From Proteiniphilum sp. UBA5283 (GTDB taxonomy: Bacteria > Bacteroidota > Bacteroidia > Bacteroidales > Dysgonomonadaceae): a stretch of 7,648 nt of DNA. The stretch covers positions 1 through 7,648 of the forward strand of contig DHSP01000074.1 in the NCBI GenBank assembly GCA_002408485.1, read 5' to 3'. The stretch's first letter is position 1; each line of letters starts with the position of its first letter. Positions 1 through 6,461 of this stretch are shown here, one piece after another. A program made the translations under genes and the position numbers. The notes beneath the pieces are model-generated. The model had not been told where the DNA came from, did not search any database, and saw only the letters and a list, made by a program, of their open reading frames with translations.

Positions 1-172
1 TTTAAAAGATAAGGAAAATGATATTTTGGGTCAACTGAATAATTACTGCATTTGCTGAAAATCCTCAAAATAAACTATACTCAGTCAGGTCTCAATCGAA
101 ATTGATTGCCTAATAGGAGATTAATAAGCATGTTTTACTCTGGGAATTCTTTTATATTTCGTCATATTATAC

Positions 173-205
173 TTATACCCACTTCATTTAAATATATGGG
201 GATAA
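173..205. promoter_or_regulatory. Candidate operator: interrupted dyad TTATACCCA-N15-TGGGGATAA
   Basis: The left arm at 173-181 (TTATACCCA) and the right arm at 197-205 (TGGGGATAA) are reverse complements at 8 of 9 positions, separated by 15 bases. The GGGGATA part of the right arm at 198-204 recurs in direct orientation at 220-226, 22 bases further on, about two helical turns. Such an arrangement could bind a dimeric regulator, for example the hybrid two-component or AraC-type regulators that control many PULs. No consensus for a particular regulator was recognised. The site lies about 580 bases before the first start codon, so a direct role in controlling that gene is uncertain. Confidence 0.25.
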
Positions 206-432
206 TAAGCCGGTAATAAGGGGATATCAGTCCAGATACAGGCCAAGTAATTGTCTTGTAATGTAATAGGTTTATACTAAATGTAGATTAGAAACAGGAC
301 AGTGAATGCAAAATTAAACAGAATTACAAACGACACGCTGTTGATGACAAAAGGAAGTTGATTTTAAGATCGGGTTGATGTGATAAATGTCAAATATTAT
401 AGTTTATAAGTCATTTTTATCAATATGAAGTT

Positions 433-442
433 AACAATTGTT
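433..442. promoter_or_regulatory. Perfect 10-bp palindrome AACAATTGTT beside a -7 box
   Basis: AACAATTGTT at 433-442 is a perfect palindrome, and it ends four bases before the TATATTTG box at 446-453. If that box is a real -7 element, the palindrome would lie between the -33 and -7 regions, a usual place for a repressor or activator site. The palindrome is short and AT-rich, so chance occurrence is quite possible. Confidence 0.2.
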
Positions 443-445
443 GTC

Positions 446-453
446 TATATTTG
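446..453 (+). promoter_or_regulatory. Candidate Bacteroides-type -7 promoter box TATATTTG
   Basis: TATATTTG matches the Bacteroidota sigma-ABfr -7 consensus TAnnTTTG at every fixed position. The expected -33 TTTG about 19 bases upstream is not present; only TTG triplets within the nearby palindrome are seen, and their spacing is wrong. If active, transcription would start near 460. That would give either a leader of about 325 nt before the susC-like gene or a short transcript ending at the hairpin at 461-487. Activator-dependent PUL promoters often lack a good -33 element, so its absence does not exclude function. Confidence 0.3.
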
Positions 454-460
454 TTGCGTC

Positions 461-487
461 AAAGGAGTTAATCCTTCTGCCTTTTTT
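461..487 (+). terminator. Weak terminator-like hairpin with T6 run
   Basis: AAGGA at 462-466 can pair with TCCTT at 472-476 around a 5-base loop. Alternatively AAAGG at 461-465 can pair with CCTTT at 480-484. A run of six T follows at 482-487. The stem is short, and in the first pairing five bases separate it from the T-run, so it would be a weak intrinsic terminator at best. It lies directly downstream of the candidate -7 box at 446-453, so it could also act as an attenuator. No upstream gene that it might terminate is visible. Confidence 0.2.
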
Positions 488-731
488 GATCGTCCCTGTA
501 TTTTTATTTTTATTTAAGTTTGAACTGATACATAATTTACTATTTGAAAATCTTTTTCTTTAAAACGAGCACTTAAATCGTTATAATCAGTTTTGTTATT
601 ATCTCGATGCAGTGTTTGATGATCGTGTTGAAGTTAATTGAGAAGTCTGTTTTCCATATTCCGGAAATAATAATGAAATAATCATTTAAAGGGAGAATGT
701 TGGAAGATTATACTCGCATCATTTCAGGAAT

Positions 732-739
732 TATGTTTA
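732..739 (+). promoter_or_regulatory. Near-match -7 box TATGTTTA proximal to the susC-like gene
   Basis: TATGTTTA fits TAnnTTTG except for the final base, and it is the closest such match to the start codon at 785. Transcription from it would begin around 746 and give a leader of roughly 40 nt. No TTTG is seen at the expected -33 distance. A short ATATCA tandem (about 740-751) follows directly. This is a candidate for an activator-dependent PUL promoter, based on the consensus and position alone. Confidence 0.25.
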
Positions 740-784
740 TATCAATATCAATATAGAAAACATGAGTTTAATAATTTTAATAAA

Positions 785-3700
785 ATGAGAATGAAAAAAT
801 GTCAGAAAACACAAAAAAGTTGTGATCCCTTCCGAATAATAGGATTTGGATTGCTTTTATGTTTCTTGTCAGTAATGCCGGGTTCAGTTTTTGCACAGAC
901 AAAAACGGTCAGAGGTAATATTATTGATGAGAAAAAAATGCCCGTAATTGGTGCTACGATCATCATAGAGGGTACAACAACTGGTACTACGTCGGACATA
1001 GACGGAAATTTCACGCTGAGCAATGTCCAGAATGACGCTGTTTTACATATTTCCTATATCGGTTATATAACTCAGACGATAGCTGTGGCTGGCCAAACCA
1101 ATATTCAGGTTATCCTCAGGGAGGATACACAAACGCTCGATGAGTTAATCGTTGTAGGTTATGGCGTTCAGAAGAAAAGCGATGTAACCGGTGCTTTATC
1201 CCGGGTTACGGAAGAGCAGATCAAGGAACGGCCTGTACAGAATGCACTTCAGGCACTACAGGGAAAAGTTACCGGTGTTGATATCAGCTCCAATAACAGG
1301 CCGGGAGAACTGGCCTCCATCAGAATTCGTGGAAACAGATCTATCAATGCTTCTAATGAGCCTCTGTATGTGGTTGACGGAATCCCTTTGGCATCGGGTT
1401 CGATGGCTGATATAAATCCGAATGATATTTCTTCCATTGAGGTATTAAAAGATGCATCCGCTACTGCAATTTACGGTTCCCGAGGTGCGAACGGTGTTGT
1501 TCTGGTGCAAACCAAGAAAGGAGTAGAAGGCAGAGTGACAGTTGGTTACGATGGTTCGATTTCGTTTAATCGGATCGATGAATTGACTGATTATATGAAT
1601 TCTGGTGAACTTCTTGACTGGCAGCGATCGGCATATATCAACGGAGGAACTTATGGCGGAGCATATGGCAATGCTCCTGATATGGAGAGAGATATGGTGC
1701 TTTTTATGGGTAGCCAGAACTATATGCGCAGAATCTTGGGTACAGCCTATCAGCTTGACTCCAGTGGCCATCAGGTGTTACGGCCCGCTACTGCAGCAGA
1801 GAAAGCTTTGGGTTATGCCGATCAGGTGCCCGTTTATAATGCTGCCAATTTGTTTGATCAAAACTGGACCGATTTGGTTACCCGCACCGGTATTACCAAT
1901 AACCATCAGATATCTTTATCGTCCGGTTCCGACAGATCCAAACTGTATATGTCTGTATCCTATTTGAATCAGGAATCACCGATGGTTGATCAGGATTATG
2001 AACGTTTTACCGCTAACATCAACGGAAACGTAAATCCGGTTAAATGGCTGAATGTAGGAGCATCATTAAATGCAAACTATTCCATTCAGAATTATGGGAT
2101 GATGAATAATACCGGCAACTCTACCGCAAAAGACTCTTATGGTCAGGCACTGGCATTGCTGCCATACGCTCCGGCATATGACGAAAATGGTAATCTCATG
2201 AATCCTGGTTCCGGATTTGGTCCTTCGGGAGATAATGTTCTGCTGAATATTGAAAACGGAATAAACGAAGACAGAGCATATTCTGTGATGAGCAGTAATT
2301 TTGCTGAAATTAACATAACTTCATGGCTGAAGTACCGCATGAACTTGGGAGCTCAGTTCAGACATACCCGCAACGGTAGTTTTTATGATAAAGACTATAC
2401 CAATCCTATTGGTTCAAAACCACCAGCATCGGCACCCATGACAGGATACAACAGAAATGCAACCAGTTTTTCCTGGGTATTGGAAAATTTGCTGTATGCC
2501 AATAAAAACTGGGATGATATGCACGCGTTAAATGTAACGTTGCTGCAATCGGCTCAGGAAACAAGAAACGAAAACTTATGGGTGAGATCGCAGGATCTGC
2601 TCTATTCGTCAGCTTTATGGTATTCATTATCAGATAATTCAGTAGGAAAACCGCATGGCTATGGTTCGGGCTTTTCAAAATATGCATTGGCTTCATACAT
2701 GGGGAGGGTAAATTACTCATTACTGGATAAATATCTGCTCACTGCAACAGGACGCTGGGACGGTTCGTCTGTGCTGGCTCCCGGAAATAAATGGGACTTT
2801 TTCCCCTCTCTGGCTGTTGCCTGGAAATTGGAGCAAGAAAGATTTATGCAAGAAATAGACTGGGTTGATCAGTTAAAACTTAGATACGGATGGGGTGTTA
2901 CAGGTAATTCTGCAGTCGGTGCTTACAGTACATCCGGATCACTGATGGCAGCTAACCAGGTATTCAACAATACAGAGGTCGCAGGAGCAAAAGCATCCGT
3001 GATGCCGAACTATTCATTGGGCTGGGAAAAGACTGCTCAGACAAACCTGGGATTGGACTTTGCCTTGTTTAAAAGCAGGGTGAGCGGTTCGATAGAATAT
3101 TATCAGGCAAATACGTCCGACTTGCTCATGGATCGTTCAATTCCGGCAATTTTAGGGTATGTAAGTATTCAGTCAAATATTGGTAAAACACGAAACAGAG
3201 GATTCGAGGTTAATTTGTCAACTGTAAATATCAGTACCCCCGATTTTACTTGGGAAACAGATTTCAACTGGTCTACCAATAAAGAAGAAATCGTGGAACT
3301 GGCCAATGGTAAACAGGATGATAAGAGTAACGGATGGTTTATAGGACAACCTATCAGAGTGATGCGAGACTATCAGTATGATCGCTTGTGGCAGGATACA
3401 GAAGAAGATCGTTACCTGATGGATATTTACAAGACAGTAGGAAAATTGACCTATATTCCGGGTCAGGTCAAGATTGTTGATCAGCAGCCTATGGAGGTGG
3501 TTCCTGCAGGTACTGAGGGTTCGGTTACCTATACTTTGGCCTCTGGAGAGACAATTACTATAATGGATAATGGATTCGGAAAAATTAACGACGATGATGC
3601 TAAAATACTTGGATCGAACAGGCCAAAATGGGTAGGAGGTGTCACGAACACTTTTACATACAAGAATCTGCAGCTTAATTTCCTTGTTTATGCACGCATT

Positions 3701-4105
3701 GGAAACCTTTATTACGGTTTGCTGCAAACTTATGGCAGAAGAGTGGAAAAAGATGTGTGGAGTCCTGAAAACACATCGGGAAGATATCCACAACCTACTA
3801 CCAAAGTACATAGCAGTAGTTCAGATGCAATGAACTATGTTAGTGGTAACATGGTGGCTGTTCGAAATATATCGTTGTCATATACATTCCCTGAAAAGAT
3901 TCTAAAGAAATACAATCTTTCAAATATGCAGCTATACGGACAGGTAATTAATCCATTTATTTTTGGAGGCGACCTTGTAAAAGTGGGTATCAACCCCGAT
4001 GATGTGAATGGTTGGGATTCAAAATCTGGTGCTATGGCAGGAGGACAAACCAACAACACTGCATTGATGCGTAGTTATGTAATTGGATTAAGATTCGGAT
4101 TTTAA
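785..4105 (+). CDS. SusC/RagA-family TonB-dependent outer-membrane glycan transporter
   Basis: This is a complete 1106-residue protein of normal length for SusC-like transporters. A Sec signal peptide spans residues 1-37, with a hydrophobic core around 18-30 and likely cleavage after Ala37 (SVFA/QT). A carboxypeptidase-regulatory-like beta-sandwich domain follows at about 41-113, containing the familiar G-A-T and D-x-D-G-x-F motifs. The conserved TonB-box region TLDELIVVGYG lies at 117-127, and the plug domain covers about 130-245, with the hallmarks IRIRGNRSIN, PLYVVDG and SIEVLKDASATAIYGSRGANG. The remainder is the 22-strand beta-barrel, ending in the aromatic LRFGF. The protein would import oligosaccharides across the outer membrane with energy from TonB-ExbBD. 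No N-terminal STN domain is present, so control through a FecR-type anti-sigma partner is unlikely; a hybrid two-component or similar regulator is more probable. The ATG at 785 is preceded by AT-rich DNA without a strong Shine-Dalgarno, as is common in Bacteroidota; a second in-frame Met at residue 3 is possible. Its stop codon directly abuts the next gene. The exact substrate cannot be read from the sequence. Confidence 0.97.
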   Translation: MRMKKCQKTQKSCDPFRIIGFGLLLCFLSVMPGSVFAQTKTVRGNIIDEKKMPVIGATIIIEGTTTGTTSDIDGNFTLSNVQNDAVLHISYIGYITQTIAVAGQTNIQVILREDTQTLDELIVVGYGVQKKSDVTGALSRVTEEQIKERPVQNALQALQGKVTGVDISSNNRPGELASIRIRGNRSINASNEPLYVVDGIPLASGSMADINPNDISSIEVLKDASATAIYGSRGANGVVLVQTKKGVEGRVTVGYDGSISFNRIDELTDYMNSGELLDWQRSAYINGGTYGGAYGNAPDMERDMVLFMGSQNYMRRILGTAYQLDSSGHQVLRPATAAEKALGYADQVPVYNAANLFDQNWTDLVTRTGITNNHQISLSSGSDRSKLYMSVSYLNQESPMVDQDYERFTANINGNVNPVKWLNVGASLNANYSIQNYGMMNNTGNSTAKDSYGQALALLPYAPAYDENGNLMNPGSGFGPSGDNVLLNIENGINEDRAYSVMSSNFAEINITSWLKYRMNLGAQFRHTRNGSFYDKDYTNPIGSKPPASAPMTGYNRNATSFSWVLENLLYANKNWDDMHALNVTLLQSAQETRNENLWVRSQDLLYSSALWYSLSDNSVGKPHGYGSGFSKYALASYMGRVNYSLLDKYLLTATGRWDGSSVLAPGNKWDFFPSLAVAWKLEQERFMQEIDWVDQLKLRYGWGVTGNSAVGAYSTSGSLMAANQVFNNTEVAGAKASVMPNYSLGWEKTAQTNLGLDFALFKSRVSGSIEYYQANTSDLLMDRSIPAILGYVSIQSNIGKTRNRGFEVNLSTVNISTPDFTWETDFNWSTNKEEIVELANGKQDDKSNGWFIGQPIRVMRDYQYDRLWQDTEEDRYLMDIYKTVGKLTYIPGQVKIVDQQPMEVVPAGTEGSVTYTLASGETITIMDNGFGKINDDDAKILGSNRPKWVGGVTNTFTYKNLQLNFLVYARIGNLYYGLLQTYGRRVEKDVWSPENTSGRYPQPTTKVHSSSSDAMNYVSGNMVAVRNISLSYTFPEKILKKYNLSNMQLYGQVINPFIFGGDLVKVGINPDDVNGWDSKSGAMAGGQTNNTALMRSYVIGLRFGF

Positions 4106-6370
4106 ATGAAAGCAATTATGAAAAAGTACATTATAATTATATTATTATCATCTATAGGAATATTATCTTGTTCCGATAGTTTTTTGGAAGAAAAGATGGT
4201 GTCTACGATAACTCAGGATTATTTTAATACTGAGAAAGGGTTGGAACAACTCATAAACGGAACGTACGATGCCTTGAGATGGAAATATGGATGGGAAGAA
4301 GGATCTTACATGTTTCACGTTGGGTCGGATGCTGAAATAAGAGGAGATAATTCATGGGATATTTATTCTCCCACAGTATGGACACCTGCCGGGGGGGCTG
4401 GTAACTATACCAACAATCTGATGGGATATTACGCCAAGCAACTACTGGGAGGCTACCCTACAGTAAATAATTGCAACAGGGCAATAGAAACAATAAGAGA
4501 GGGAAAAGCAATGGGACGCTTTGCTACAGATAAGCAATATGCAGCTCAAAGAATGTCAGAAGCGCTGTTTACCAGAGCATGGGTATATTATATGTTAAAC
4601 ACTTCGCTGGGTGATGTTCATATGACTTTGAAAAGTAACAACTCGTTGCCTGCTTCGTACAACTTCCCTAAATCAACATCTGAAGAGATCTACAAGCAGA
4701 TTATTGGTGATTTGAGATACTGTTATGATAATCTTCCCGCTACAGTATTTGAAGGTGGGTCAACAGAGGGCAGAGAGAGAGTATCAAAAGGTGCAGCAGC
4801 ACACTTTCTTGCTAAACTTTATCTGCAAAGAGCGCAGGGGGCTGACTTCAAACAGTACAGGAAAGCTGACGGTACTATTGATCATTCCAATGCAAATGCT
4901 CATTTGGGAATGCTTTATAAAGGAAATGTAGCAACAGATCTTGATTCATGTATCTATTTTGCAACACAGGTAATCAATAGTCCTAATTACAAACTGGCCG
5001 AAGATTACGCCGATATTTTTGCTACCGCAAAAGGTTCATATCCTTCTGAAAACAATTCGGAAATTATTTTAGCTGCTTCCTTTGGTCCCAAACTGGCCAA
5101 TACCCGCTACGGTATGCGTTTTCAATGCTACATGACCTGTAATTATGTGCGTGCACTTTGGGGATTACCCAACCGTACATGGGAATATGGGCATCAGAAC
5201 GTGAGGATGAGAACCAATGACTGGGGATATGATGTGTTTACAGATAAACAGTCGGACTCACGGTTCGAAAAGACATTCCTTATAGAGTACAAGGCCATGC
5301 TATCCGAAGGAGCTAATGATGTTGATTATTACAGTTACAAAGATCCAAAAAACGGTACAAAACAATGGTCTGCTGACGAGGCGGCATATTTTAATGCAAA
5401 CATTTTACCTACGTATAACCGCGAATCGTGGAATGGACGTCCAGCTGTTGCCGGAGAACGTAAGATAGGAAAAGGAGATTTGGGTCTTGTCTTTTTAGAA
5501 AACACAAAAGAGACAGCTATCCCGATTGACGTAGCGAAAGCGCAGCCTTATGTGTTATATCCACGTTGGACAAAAGATGGAAATAAATATTATTACAGAA
5601 GAGATGCAAGTGATGATTTCAAAGCAAACAACGTAGGGTTAGAATTTGGTATTGGTGTTGCTGCTACTGTAAAAAAACACATCGACGTGAACAGAGAAGC
5701 CATAAACTCAGAGTACGGAAGTCGAAATGTGGCAATGTTCAGAATAGCAGAGACATACCTGATAAGAGCAGAAGCGTATGGGCGTAAGGGTAATTTTGCT
5801 TCAGCTATTAATGATATTAATAAAGTAAGAGAAAGAGCAGCATACAAGCCTGGCGAGAATCGTGCGGAAGTTCTTGCAAGATTATACCCGGGTGCGGAGG
5901 AGCTGAGCTCTTCGGAGAAACAATATCCTTATACCGTAACCCAAAACAGGGTTTCCGATATGAGAATTGATGCTACTTACTGGGACGGTACTTCAGCCAA
6001 TTCAATTGCAGAGAATTATCCCTCAAGCGCAAAAACTGATTTGCAAAGGTTCGTTCATTTCATTTACAATGAGCTGACCAGAGAGATGATTGGAGAGCTT
6101 ACGCTATATGAAGGAATTCATCATGCAGGAATTCAGGCCGACAGAATAATGTGGCACCAGCAAATGGGGTCAACCCTTCAAAATCACTGGCCGGTTTCTG
6201 ATAATGTGAATGGCACACAAGGTCAGACCGGAAACGGGAAGGGTGCATTCAGGCCTTTCAATACATTCAAGCCATTCCCGCAGGCATTTATGGATATGCT
6301 TACCGATGAAAGCGGGAAACTGCTGGATGAGACAGCGAAGGCAGCTTACCAAAATCCGGGTTACAATTAA
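4106..6370 (+). CDS. RagB/SusD-family surface glycan-binding lipoprotein, unusually long
   Basis: This is a complete 754-residue lipoprotein and the partner of the transporter just upstream. The lipobox I-L-S-C places the lipidated cysteine at residue 22, followed by SDSFLEEK, the typical start of mature SusD-like proteins, with acidic residues that favour surface export. TPR-like helices of the SusD fold are visible: ALFTRAWVYYML at about 154-165, RVSKGAAAHFLAKLYLQRA at about 225-243, and the C-terminal hallmark FRIAETYLIRAEAYGRKGNFASAINDINKVR at about 546-576. The C-terminus, with FKPFPQAF followed by AYQNPGYN, is also typical. The protein would bind the glycan at the cell surface and act as a hinged lid on the SusC-like barrel. 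At 754 residues it is clearly longer than the usual 500-650; the extra length appears to lie mainly in the middle (about 330-540), before the last TPR. The ATG at 4106 directly follows the upstream TAA, suggesting translational coupling. An in-frame Met at 4118 gives MKKYIIIILLSSIGILSC, an equally good or better signal peptide, so the true start may be there. Confidence 0.95.
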   Translation: MKAIMKKYIIIILLSSIGILSCSDSFLEEKMVSTITQDYFNTEKGLEQLINGTYDALRWKYGWEEGSYMFHVGSDAEIRGDNSWDIYSPTVWTPAGGAGNYTNNLMGYYAKQLLGGYPTVNNCNRAIETIREGKAMGRFATDKQYAAQRMSEALFTRAWVYYMLNTSLGDVHMTLKSNNSLPASYNFPKSTSEEIYKQIIGDLRYCYDNLPATVFEGGSTEGRERVSKGAAAHFLAKLYLQRAQGADFKQYRKADGTIDHSNANAHLGMLYKGNVATDLDSCIYFATQVINSPNYKLAEDYADIFATAKGSYPSENNSEIILAASFGPKLANTRYGMRFQCYMTCNYVRALWGLPNRTWEYGHQNVRMRTNDWGYDVFTDKQSDSRFEKTFLIEYKAMLSEGANDVDYYSYKDPKNGTKQWSADEAAYFNANILPTYNRESWNGRPAVAGERKIGKGDLGLVFLENTKETAIPIDVAKAQPYVLYPRWTKDGNKYYYRRDASDDFKANNVGLEFGIGVAATVKKHIDVNREAINSEYGSRNVAMFRIAETYLIRAEAYGRKGNFASAINDINKVRERAAYKPGENRAEVLARLYPGAEELSSSEKQYPYTVTQNRVSDMRIDATYWDGTSANSIAENYPSSAKTDLQRFVHFIYNELTREMIGELTLYEGIHHAGIQADRIMWHQQMGSTLQNHWPVSDNVNGTQGQTGNGKGAFRPFNTFKPFPQAFMDMLTDESGKLLDETAKAAYQNPGYN

Positions 6371-6405
6371 GGATTTATCGTTTAGATTAGTAAGAGTGTT
6401 TATTT

Positions 6406-6441
6406 AATATTGAGCGGCAATATTCATTGCTGCTCAATATT
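6406..6441. promoter_or_regulatory. Strong 16-bp stem-loop between the susD-like and sulfatase genes
   Basis: The left arm at 6406-6421 (AATATTGAGCGGCAAT) pairs with the right arm at 6426-6441 (ATTGCTGCTCAATATT) over 16 consecutive positions around a 4-base loop, ATTC. The only departure from perfect complementarity is G6416 opposite T6431, which is a G-U wobble in RNA. It lies within the 91-bp gap, 35 bases after the susD-like stop and 20 bases before the sulfatase start. No T-run follows, so it is not a standard intrinsic terminator. It could stabilise the 3' end of the susCD message, mark a processing point, or attenuate read-through so that the transport pair is made in larger amounts than the enzymes. 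As DNA it could instead be an operator. Confidence 0.7.
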
Positions 6442-6461
6442 CATGTAGAGAATGGTGCGTC

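Larger units (their letters stand above)
1..784. other. Long AT-rich gene-free region upstream of the susC-like gene
   Basis: This stretch has no convincing coding region on either strand. Stop codons are frequent in all six frames and no open frame resembles a known protein. It is visibly richer in A and T than the genes that follow. As the only upstream DNA of the susC/susD pair, it should contain the promoter and regulator sites of the PUL. Candidate elements are listed separately: a dyad at 173-205, a palindrome at 433-442, -7 boxes at 446-453 and 732-739, and a small hairpin with a T-run at 461-487. No tRNA, rRNA, CRISPR array or insertion-sequence end was recognised. A small untranslated RNA or long 5' leader is possible but cannot be shown from sequence alone. 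Confidence 0.75.

Noticed and set aside
2..58. Open frame of 18 codons at the left edge ending in TGA at 56-58, possibly the tail of an upstream gene
   Set aside because: Too short to tell from chance in AT-rich DNA, and the peptide resembles no C-terminus I recognise.
92..108. Short inverted repeat TCAAT-CGAA-ATTGA and overlapping CAATC/GATTG
   Set aside because: Five-base stems are common by chance in AT-rich sequence, and no promoter or gene end lies beside it.
583..602. ATAAT-N10-ATTAT dyad with a CAGTTTTG partial -7 match between the arms
   Set aside because: Pure A/T arms of five bases and an imperfect box without a -33 element are expected by chance here.
659..666. Palindrome TTCCGGAA
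   Set aside because: Only eight bases, not extended on either side, and not placed against a convincing promoter element.
3218..3811. 197-codon open frame on the minus strand
   Set aside because: It lies wholly within the transporter gene, opposite a clearly conserved barrel region, and its translation resembles no protein family, so it is a shadow.
4391..4397. Run of seven G inside the susD-like gene, a possible slippage or phase-variation tract
   Set aside because: The frame is intact across it and encodes an ordinary Gly-rich loop; a single short G-run is weak evidence for phase variation.
6372..6461. Separate promoter for the sulfatase gene in the 91-bp gap
   Set aside because: No TAnnTTTG-type box with a -33 partner was found; read-through from the upstream pair is the simpler explanation.
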